Positions 1 to 5,550 of a DNA stretch of 5,550 nt are shown piece after piece. Source of the stretch: Chromatiaceae bacterium (GTDB lineage Bacteria > Pseudomonadota > Gammaproteobacteria > Chromatiales > Chromatiaceae); the NCBI GenBank assembly GCA_016938795.1, contig JAFGTZ010000129.1, positions 1-5,550 on the forward strand. Reading direction: 5' to 3'. The notes beneath the pieces are model-generated. The model was given only the letters and a program-made list of their open reading frames with translations, was not told the origin of the DNA and did no database searches. How positions within the stretch are numbered: the stretch's first letter is position 1; every line of letters starts with the position of its first letter. Made by a program: the position numbers and the translations under genes.

Positions 1-1052
1 CCGGTGCGGTGCATGTAGTATGGCTTGTAGGCCTCGTCCTCAATGAGTTTGCCCAGGCTGCCGGCGAGTATCCCGAGCCGGATCAGCCCCTGGGTGAGCA
101 CCCGCAGCGCCGCCTCGTGAGGCGCGTTGACGCTGGCCCCCGGGCCGACCGCCGCGATGGCCGCGCGCTGCGCCTCCAGCACCAGTTCGTAGAGCCGGCG
201 CTGGGGCGCGCTGAAGCGTCCGCTGACCGGGAAGGTGCGGGTGATGTCCGAGGCGTAGCCGGCGAGCTCGCAGCCGGCGTCGATGAGCACCAGATCGCCC
301 TCGCGCAGCTCGGCGTCGTTGGCGGTGTAGTGCAGGGTGCAGGCGTGCGCCCCGCCGGCGACGATGGGCGGATAGGCCTGATGGCGCGCCCCGGCGCGGG
401 CGCATTCGTAGAGAAAGAGGGCCTCCAGATCGGCCTCGTTGAGGCCCGGGCGGCAGTGGCGCATGAGCGCGCGGTGCGCCCCGGCGCTGATGCGCGCGGC
501 GCGGCGCATGAGGCTCAGCTCGGTGCGGCTTTTGCGCAGACGCAGCTCGTGCAGGCTGCGCCCGAGCGCGATGAAGGTGTCGGGTGCGCACACCCCGGTG
601 CGGGCGCGGGCGCGCACCTGACGCACCCAGCCCATGACGCGCGCGTCGAGCGCCTCCTGCTCGCCGATGGCGTAGTGGAGCTGGGAGCGGTTTTCGAGCA
701 GCGCTGGCAGTTGCTCATCGAGTGCGTCGAGCGGGTGGGCGCGGTCGGCGCCAAAACGCGCCACGGCCCCCTCGATGCCGATGCGCGTACCATCCCATTG
801 CTCGCGCTCGGCATCGCGCGGGCGGCAGAAGAGCACGAAGTCGCCCTCGGGATGACGCGGCGCGATCACGGCCCAGGCGTCGGGCTCGGGAAAGCCGGTG
901 AGATAGAGAAAATCGCTGTCCTGGCGGAAGGGGTGATGCACGTCGCGGTTGCGCAGCTGTTCGCTGGCTGCAGGCAGGATGGCGATGCCCTCGGGGCCGA
1001 TGACACGGGACAGCGCGCGCCGGCGTCGGCGCAGTTCGGCGGCGCTCAGCAT
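1..1052 (-). CDS. pepP: Xaa-Pro aminopeptidase P (3' end of gene missing at left edge)
   Basis: Cytoplasmic metallopeptidase of family M24B that removes an N-terminal residue preceding proline. The window holds 350 codons plus two bases; E. coli PepP has 441 residues, so about 90 C-terminal residues lie beyond the edge. Residues 1 to about 170 are the AMP_N domain, with the typical stretch FRQDSDFLYLTGFPEPDAW. The rest is the pita-bread catalytic domain. Visible metal-site motifs are LIDAG (D258) and SDITRTFPV (D269), spaced 11 residues apart as D260 and D271 are in E. coli, and the conserved YYMH (H348). The later His and Glu metal ligands are off the window. The ATG overlaps the ygfB stop in the string ATGCTGA, so the gene is probably translationally coupled to ygfB; its own Shine-Dalgarno is weak. 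In related bacteria ubiH and ubiI follow pepP, but that cannot be seen here. The frame is intact with no frameshift. The identification is secure. Confidence 0.96.
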   Translation of the reverse strand, partial: MLSAAELRRRRRALSRVIGPEGIAILPAASEQLRNRDVHHPFRQDSDFLYLTGFPEPDAWAVIAPRHPEGDFVLFCRPRDAEREQWDGTRIGIEGAVARFGADRAHPLDALDEQLPALLENRSQLHYAIGEQEALDARVMGWVRQVRARARTGVCAPDTFIALGRSLHELRLRKSRTELSLMRRAARISAGAHRALMRHCRPGLNEADLEALFLYECARAGARHQAYPPIVAGGAHACTLHYTANDAELREGDLVLIDAGCELAGYASDITRTFPVSGRFSAPQRRLYELVLEAQRAAIAAVGPGASVNAPHEAALRVLTQGLIRLGILAGSLGKLIEDEAYKPYYMHRT

Positions 1053-1615
1053 GGCCTGCGCTCGCCCGATGCGGGCGCCTCGGGAAGGCGCTCCTCATAA
1101 ACCAGCAAGGCGGCCAGGCGCACGAATTCCAGAATCTCAGCGAGTGCCTGCTCGTGCTCTTCGTCCTCTTCGAGCGCCTCGAGATCCATGCGGGTCAGTT
1201 CGCTAAAATCACCGAGCACCTCGCGGGTCTGTTCGGGCAGGTGCTGCTCGCCAAGCCCGAGCAGACCGAAGGCGTAGAGAAAACCGCGCACCCAGTCGTG
1301 CAGGGCGCGCGCGCGCTCGGCCAAGGGACGCTCGTCGTCGGGCAGCAGTGGATGCACGGACTGCGCCGCACCTTCGAGCTGTGCGCGGCTGTGGCGGGCG
1401 AGGGCGCTCAGGGTTTGGCGCGCGGCGCTTTGATCCAGTGCGGCTTCGGGTTCGGCGGGCAGCAGCTGATCGAGCCAGCGCTGTTCGGTATCGGCGCGCC
1501 CCGCGCACAGCAGGCCGCAGAGCATGCCGTGGGCCTCGGGCGCGCTCGCCGAGAGTTCGTTCTCCTCCAGGGCCTCGCTGATCTGCTCGATTAAGGGGGT
1601 GATGGCGGCCTCCAT
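1046..1615 (-). CDS. ygfB: UPF0149 / YgfB-family protein
   Basis: An acidic, mostly helical cytoplasmic protein of the UPF0149 family. It resembles E. coli YgfB (about 190 residues) rather than YecA, because it lacks the C-terminal SEC-C zinc motif. Family marks are PEAHGMLCGLLCAG near residue 28, a central HDWVRGFLYAFGLLG-like helix and the acidic C-terminal stretch with ILEFVRLAALLVYEE. The biochemical role is unsettled; in Pseudomonas aeruginosa YgfB has been linked to control of a peptidoglycan amidase and beta-lactam tolerance. I chose the ATG at 1615 (189 residues) for three reasons. The distance from Met to the conserved HG matches E. coli. An AGGAG sits at 1633-1629, though 13 nt away is long. 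The alternative ATG at 1663 lies inside a probable -10 element, and its extra 16 codons use less favoured codons. The stop overlaps the pepP start, so the two genes form an operon. Family is certain, start moderately so. Confidence 0.9.
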   Translation of the reverse strand: MEAAITPLIEQISEALEENELSASAPEAHGMLCGLLCAGRADTEQRWLDQLLPAEPEAALDQSAARQTLSALARHSRAQLEGAAQSVHPLLPDDERPLAERARALHDWVRGFLYAFGLLGLGEQHLPEQTREVLGDFSELTRMDLEALEEDEEHEQALAEILEFVRLAALLVYEERLPEAPASGERRPC

Positions 1616-1658
1616 GGGCGATGCGGCGCTCCTCGGAATGATGTTCGTATTGCGCTCA

Positions 1659-1667
1659 ATCATAGCA
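1659..1667 (-). promoter_or_regulatory. Extended -10 promoter for ygfB-pepP
   Basis: Read on the minus strand, the sequence is TGCTATGAT: a TG motif, one base, then TATGAT, which matches the sigma70 -10 consensus at 5 of 6 positions. There is no convincing -35 hexamer 16 to 18 bp upstream, as is common for extended -10 promoters. Transcription would start near 1652, giving a leader of about 36 nt before the chosen ygfB ATG with an AGGAG inside it. The same pattern appears ahead of rpiA. The call is inferred from sequence pattern only. Confidence 0.55.
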
Positions 1668-1740
1668 TGTCCGAGCAGGGCGCTTGGCTAAGTGCGCCCG
1701 TGCGGCCGTCTCAAGGATGGCGCGCCCGCGCAAGCCTCGC

Positions 1741-1746
1741 TACACT
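1741..1746 (+). promoter_or_regulatory. Possible -10 element for the coiled-coil/zapA/ssrS cluster
   Basis: TACACT matches the -10 consensus at 4 of 6 positions and lies in the divergent intergenic region, 80 bases before the TTG start of the coiled-coil gene. The hexamer 17 bp upstream (TGGCGC, 1718-1723) matches TTGACA at only 3 of 6 positions. If used, transcription would start near 1753 and the leader would include the hairpin at 1769-1786. This is a weak call from pattern alone. Confidence 0.3.
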
Positions 1747-1768
1747 CTCCACACTCCATCACGGGCTC

Positions 1769-1786
1769 GCGGATCTTGCGATCCGC
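1769..1786 (+). repeat. Perfect inverted repeat / hairpin in leader of zapA operon
   Basis: GCGGATC, loop TTGC, GATCCGC: a perfect 7-bp stem with a 4-base loop, sitting outside any gene I accept. It is 40 bases ahead of the coiled-coil gene's start codon. No T-run follows, so it is not an intrinsic terminator. It could be an mRNA 5' leader hairpin or a dyad operator. The structure is seen directly; no function is shown. Confidence 0.6.
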
Positions 1787-1826
1787 CGCACTCGATCTTA
1801 ATCCCTGTTCGAGGGAGTCACAGACC

Positions 1827-2036
1827 TTGGCCGATTTCGACCTGGATCTTCTAGAGCGTCAAATCGAAACGCTCATTCTTCAGAACCGCCGTCTGCGCGA
1901 GGAGAATGCCTCGCTGCGCCAGCACCGCGACAGCCTGATCGGCGAGCGTGGCGAACTCATCGAGAAGACCGAACAGGCGCGCGGGCGCGTCGAGGCGATG
2001 CTCTCGCGTCTGCGCGCCATGGAGGAAAATTTGTGA
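1827..2036 (+). CDS. Small coiled-coil protein, TIGR02449-type, possible ZapA partner
   Basis: A 69-residue protein with no proline and no cysteine, predicted to be almost entirely coiled coil. Leu/Ile recur at heptad-like spacing through segments such as LLERQIETLILQNRRLREEN and LIGERGELIEK, with many Glu and Arg residues. Length and sequence fit the small gammaproteobacterial family TIGR02449, found beside zapA, which has no firmly assigned function. It resembles ZapB in being a short coiled coil. The start is TTG at 1827: it is preceded by a strong purine-rich site GAGGGAG (1811-1817) 9 nt upstream, and it gives the usual family length. The same frame is open further upstream to 1692, but that extension is rich in Pro, Cys and Ser and unlike the family. 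Its TGA overlaps the zapA GTG by 4 bases, so translation is probably coupled. A role as a ZapA-binding division factor is inference. Confidence 0.88.
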   Translation: MADFDLDLLERQIETLILQNRRLREENASLRQHRDSLIGERGELIEKTEQARGRVEAMLSRLRAMEENL

Positions 2037-2359
2037 GCCAAGAATCCTTGCAGGTCACCGTGCGTATTCTCGACAAGGAGTATCGGGTGGGCTGCCAGCC
2101 GCACGAGGAGGAGGGGCTGCGCGATTCAGCCAGCCTGCTCGATGAGCGCATGCGCGCCATTCGCCAGACCGGGCGGGTGATCGGTACTGATCGTATTGCC
2201 GTGATCGCGGCCCTGAACCTTGCCCATGAACTCATTCAGGCGCGCAAGACGCGTCCGGTGACCGATGCCGAAAGCAGCCGGCGGCTCGCCGCGCTTCAGC
2301 GCCAGCTTGGCGAGGCGCTTGCCAAGGAGCCTCTGGACGCATCGGGCGAAAAGGTATAG
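2033..2359 (+). CDS. zapA: Cell division protein ZapA
   Basis: A 108-residue member of the ZapA family. ZapA binds FtsZ in the cytoplasm and cross-links protofilaments, stabilising the Z ring. The N-terminal globular part (about residues 5 to 45) carries VTVRILDKEYRVGC, matching the E. coli VDIQIFGRSLRVNC region. The middle holds the family stretch RIAVIAALNLAHELI (about 53 to 67). The C-terminal third is a charged helix expected to form the dimer/tetramer coiled coil. The start is GTG at 2033, inside the GTGA overlap with the preceding gene. It has a strong GGAGG (2021-2025) 7 nt upstream, located within the last codons of that gene. The 6S RNA gene follows 13 bases after the stop, as in E. 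coli. Length is close to the 109 residues of E. coli ZapA. Identification is secure. Confidence 0.95.
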   Translation: MSQESLQVTVRILDKEYRVGCQPHEEEGLRDSASLLDERMRAIRQTGRVIGTDRIAVIAALNLAHELIQARKTRPVTDAESSRRLAALQRQLGEALAKEPLDASGEKV

Positions 2360-2360
2360 C
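2334..2360 (+). promoter_or_regulatory. Possible promoter of the 6S RNA gene
   Basis: TGGACG (2334-2339, 4 of 6 to the -35 consensus) and TATAGC (2355-2360, 4 of 6 to the -10 consensus) are separated by 15 bp. They lie over the end of zapA, with the -10 covering the zapA TAG stop. Spacing is short and the discriminator to the predicted RNA 5' end at 2373 is long, so this is weak. 6S RNA may instead, or also, be processed from a zapA transcript. Confidence 0.22.
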
Positions 2361-2372
2361 CTGAGGATGTGA

Positions 2373-2555
2373 CGCCCCCTGTGGTGCTCGATGCGGCCTG
2401 GGTATTTTCTTGAGCCTAATCATAGCCCTGGGAGCCTGACGGCAAAGCCGTTGTGCATGTCCGCTACGAGCGGAAAGCCTGAAGCCGAGTCGAGGGTTCC
2501 CACTTGAACCTCATGGTTCAAGAACAACGGCCTGCGACGACGCCAACGGGGGGCG
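2373..2555 (+). ncRNA. ssrS: 6S RNA
   Basis: 6S RNA mimics an open promoter and sequesters sigma70 RNA polymerase in stationary phase. The predicted RNA is about 183 nt (E. coli 184). The ends pair: CGCCCCCTGTGG (2373-2384) with CCAACGGGGGGCG (2543-2555), one A bulged. An inner stem pairs GCGGCC (2393-2398) with GGCCTGC (2529-2535), leaving a large central bubble. The apical arm is closed by GGGAGCCT (2430-2437) with GGGTTCCC (2494-2501). It contains hairpins ACGGC-AAA-GCCGT (2439-2451) and CCGCT-ACG-AGCGG (2461-2473). The 3' side of the bubble carries CTTGAACC-TCAT-GGTTCAAG (2503-2522), a near match to the E. coli TTGAACC...GGTTCAAG hairpin, followed by the conserved CCTGCGACG. Location between zapA and fau is the classic one. 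A T-rich run (2561-2568) lies just past the 3' end. Exact ends are estimated from pairing. Confidence 0.95.
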
Positions 2556-2618
2556 CCACCTTTTCTTCCTCCTGACTCCTGCACCATCCCCATTTCAGCC
2601 CATCAGTCCCCAGATGCC

Positions 2619-3233
2619 ATGACGGTTAGTGCCGATCCGCGCCGACAGTCGCGCGCCGCGCGCCGTGCGCTCGATCTCCACACTCAGCGTCGTCACGCCG
2701 CCCAGGTGGCTGCTCGGCTCGGCGCCGAGCGGCGCTTTCGGCGCGCCCGGCGCATCGCCTTCTACTGGCCAAGCGATGGCGAGCTCGATGTGCGCCCCCT
2801 GATGCAGCGGGCCTGGCGTGCGGGCAAGCGCTGCTATCTGCCGGTCATACGGCCCTTCGGGCGCGAGCGGCGTCTGTGGTTTCTGCCCTGGCGCCCCGAA
2901 AGTCGGCTGCGGCCAAACCGCTTTGGCATCCCCGAGCCGCGCCTGCGTGGCGAGCATCCGCGTCTCGCCTGGCAGCTCGATCTGCTGCTGGTGCCTCTGG
3001 TGGGCTTCGATGCCGCCTGCCATCGGCTCGGCATGGGCGGCGGTTATTATGATCGCAGTCTGGCCTTTCGCCATCGCCGCAAGGCGTGGCGCGGTCCGCG
3101 TCTGATCGGGATTGCGCACGACTGTCAGCGGCTGGAGCGCATCGAGCCCTGCCCCTGGGATGTGGCGCTCGATGCGGTCTGCACCGAGCGGTGTTTCTAT
3201 ACTCCATCCCCCAGCCCCCACCGAACAATCTAG
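2619..3233 (+). CDS. fau: 5-formyltetrahydrofolate cyclo-ligase
   Basis: Also known as ygfA or 5,10-methenyltetrahydrofolate synthetase. It is a cytoplasmic enzyme that uses ATP to convert 5-formyl-THF to 5,10-methenyl-THF, recovering folate for one-carbon metabolism. The 204-residue product shows an N-terminal basic helix RRQSRAARRAL (8-18), FYWPSDGELDVRPL (48-61), AGKRCYLPV (68-76), and the family signature LVPLVGFDAACHRLGMGGGYYDRSL (124-148). IGIAHDCQ (163-170) matches the E. coli GYAHDCQ segment. It is about 20 residues longer than E. coli YgfA, spread over the N terminus and a short Pro/Ser-rich tail. The ATG at 2619 has no recognisable Shine-Dalgarno; the preceding bases are C-rich. It lies 63 bases after the predicted 6S RNA end and is probably co-transcribed with it, as in E. 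coli. It is convergent with ilvA, with 34 bases between stops and no obvious terminator there. Confidence 0.95.
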   Translation: MTVSADPRRQSRAARRALDLHTQRRHAAQVAARLGAERRFRRARRIAFYWPSDGELDVRPLMQRAWRAGKRCYLPVIRPFGRERRLWFLPWRPESRLRPNRFGIPEPRLRGEHPRLAWQLDLLLVPLVGFDAACHRLGMGGGYYDRSLAFRHRRKAWRGPRLIGIAHDCQRLERIEPCPWDVALDAVCTERCFYTPSPSPHRTI

Positions 3234-3267
3234 GTGTGATTGGTCTACGTTCAGCCACTCGCTGCCC

Positions 3268-4797
<1,530 letters not shown>

Positions 4798-4906
4798 GAT
4801 GGGTGAATCCTGAATCACTGGAGTCCTGGCGAAAAGGGCGGACAGCGGATGGCGGCCCGGACCTGGCGCCCCGACAGTTGCCGGATCACGCGCGGGCCGG
4901 GCAGGC

Positions 4907-4915
4907 TGCTATCAT
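4907..4915 (+). promoter_or_regulatory. Extended -10 promoter for rpiA
   Basis: TGCTATCAT: TG, one base, then TATCAT, which matches the -10 consensus at 5 of 6 positions. There is no good -35 hexamer at normal spacing; the nearest TTG-containing hexamer (TTGCCG, 4878-4883) is 26 bp away. Transcription would start near 4922 and give a 30-nt leader ending in a strong ribosome binding site. The sequence mirrors the element ahead of ygfB. Inferred from pattern. Confidence 0.6.
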
Positions 4916-4939
4916 GCCGCTTTCCAAATCAAAGCATCT

Positions 4940-4945
4940 GGAGGA
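4940..4945 (+). promoter_or_regulatory. Ribosome binding site deciding the rpiA start
   Basis: GGAGGA is followed by tandem start codons ATGATG. Spacing is 3 nt to the first ATG (4949) and 6 nt to the second (4952). The second is the better spaced and aligns with the E. coli RpiA N terminus, so it is preferred. Confidence 0.75.
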
Positions 4946-4951
4946 TAAATG

Positions 4952-5550
4952 ATGAATCAGGACGCCATGAAGCGCCAGGCAGCCGAGGCCGCGCTGGATT
5001 ATGTCGAGGGCGGGGTGATTGGTGTCGGCACCGGCTCGACGGTCAACCATTTCATCGACGCCCTGGCTGGAATCAAGGGGCGGATCGAGGGCGCGGTGTC
5101 GAGTTCCGAGGCATCGACCGAGCGGCTCAAGGCGCACGGCATCCCGGTGCTTGACCTCAATGCGGTGGGCGAACTCTCGCTCTATGTCGATGGCGCCGAT
5201 GAGTCGAACGAGCGCTTGCAGCTCATCAAGGGCGGCGGCGGTGCGCTGACGCGCGAGAAGATTGTGGCGGCGGCAAGCGAGCGCTTTGTCTGCATCGCCG
5301 ACGAGAGCAAGCTGGTGCGGGTGCTGGGCCAGTTTCCGCTGCCGGTGGAGGTGATTCCCATGGCGCGCTCGCTGGTCGCGCGCGAGCTGGTGCAGCTTGG
5401 CGGCACCCCGGTGTGGCGCGAGGGCTTCGTCACCGATAATGGCAATCTGATTCTGGATGTCCAGCATCTGGAGATCATGGATCCTATTGACCTGGAGCAG
5501 CGCATCAACAACATCGCCGGAGTGGTGACGGTTGGCATCTTTGCACTGCG
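4952..5550 (+). CDS. rpiA: Ribose-5-phosphate isomerase A (3' end missing at right edge)
   Basis: Interconverts ribose 5-phosphate and ribulose 5-phosphate in the cytoplasm. It serves the pentose phosphate pathway and, in an autotroph, regeneration of ribulose bisphosphate. The window holds 199 codons plus two bases; about 20 residues are missing compared with E. coli RpiA (219). Conserved stretches are GVGTGSTVNHFIDAL (24-38), SSSEAST (50-56), YVDGADE (78-84), KGGGGALTREK (93-103) and PVEVIPMARS. Catalytic residues correspond to D80, D83, K93 and E102 (E. coli D81, D84, K94, E103). MNQDAMKR matches the E. coli start MTQDELKK, supporting the second of two tandem ATGs. The frame is open to the edge, with GVVTVGIFAL at the end matching E. 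coli GVVTVGLFAN. It diverges from ilvA with a 154-base gap and has its own extended -10 promoter. Confidence 0.96.
   Translation, partial: MNQDAMKRQAAEAALDYVEGGVIGVGTGSTVNHFIDALAGIKGRIEGAVSSSEASTERLKAHGIPVLDLNAVGELSLYVDGADESNERLQLIKGGGGALTREKIVAAASERFVCIADESKLVRVLGQFPLPVEVIPMARSLVARELVQLGGTPVWREGFVTDNGNLILDVQHLEIMDPIDLEQRINNIAGVVTVGIFAL

Noticed and set aside
9..1100. Long open frame on the plus strand (363 codons) opposite pepP
   Set aside because: It is antisense to a clear pepP coding frame, is Ala/Gly/Arg-rich and resembles no known family. Long shadow frames are expected in GC-rich genes.
1690..1714. TTGAGA on the minus strand as a -35 for ygfB
   Set aside because: At 17-bp spacing the would-be -10 (TTAGCC) is very poor. 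The extended -10 at 1667-1659 explains initiation better.
1692..1826. N-terminal extension of the coiled-coil protein from a GTG at 1692
   Set aside because: The extra 45 residues lack coiled-coil character and contain Cys and several Pro and Ser residues. They would also include the candidate promoter and the hairpin. The TTG at 1827 has a good ribosome binding site and gives the family length.
2540..2568. Intrinsic terminator at the end of 6S RNA
   Set aside because: A T-rich run is present, but the only local hairpin is a 4-bp CGCC/GGCG stem. The G-run is better explained as the 3' half of the 6S closing stem.
3234..3267. Bidirectional terminator between convergent fau and ilvA
   Set aside because: The 34-base gap holds no inverted repeat with a T-run on either strand.
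4886..5467. 193-codon minus-strand open frame over rpiA
   Set aside because: It is antisense to conserved RpiA motifs and shows no family features of its own.

Overview
The window is a GC-rich chromosomal segment from a gammaproteobacterium. Its protein sequences and gene order recall E. coli and Pseudomonas core genes, and the codon and GC style would fit a purple sulfur bacterium or another member of the Chromatiales. That assignment is an inference from style, not a proven one. I see no mobile elements, CRISPR arrays, tRNAs or phage genes. I do not see a previously undescribed system. It is a conserved housekeeping neighbourhood with some interesting details.

Layout. On the minus strand at the left are ygfB (UPF0149 family) and pepP (Xaa-Pro aminopeptidase P). 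They overlap by 7 bases, and pepP runs off the left edge. Diverging from ygfB is a forward cluster: a 69-residue coiled-coil protein (TIGR02449-type, TTG start), zapA (cell-division factor, GTG start, overlapping the previous stop), the 6S RNA gene ssrS (about 183 nt) and fau/ygfA (5-formyltetrahydrofolate cyclo-ligase). Convergent to fau, only 34 bases away, is ilvA (threonine ammonia-lyase) on the minus strand. Diverging from ilvA is rpiA (ribose-5-phosphate isomerase A), which runs off the right edge about 20 codons before its expected end.

Function. The centre couples growth control (6S RNA, which sequesters sigma70 RNA polymerase) with Z-ring assembly (ZapA and its coiled-coil neighbour) and one-carbon metabolism (Fau). 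The right side feeds isoleucine synthesis (IlvA) and pentose phosphates (RpiA; in an autotroph also the Calvin cycle). The order pepP-ygfB / zapA-ssrS-fau / [amino-acid gene] / rpiA parallels E. coli K-12, where serA lies between fau and rpiA. Here ilvA holds that slot.

Regulatory signals. Two matching extended -10 promoters are visible: TGCTATGAT ahead of ygfB (minus strand) and TGCTATCAT ahead of rpiA (plus strand). The ygfB promoter overlaps the most upstream ATG of that frame and so argues for a later start. A perfect 7-bp hairpin lies in the probable leader of the coiled-coil/zapA operon. The 6S RNA folds into the expected closing stem, central bubble and apical arm. No intergenic stretch exceeds 300 bases without a gene.
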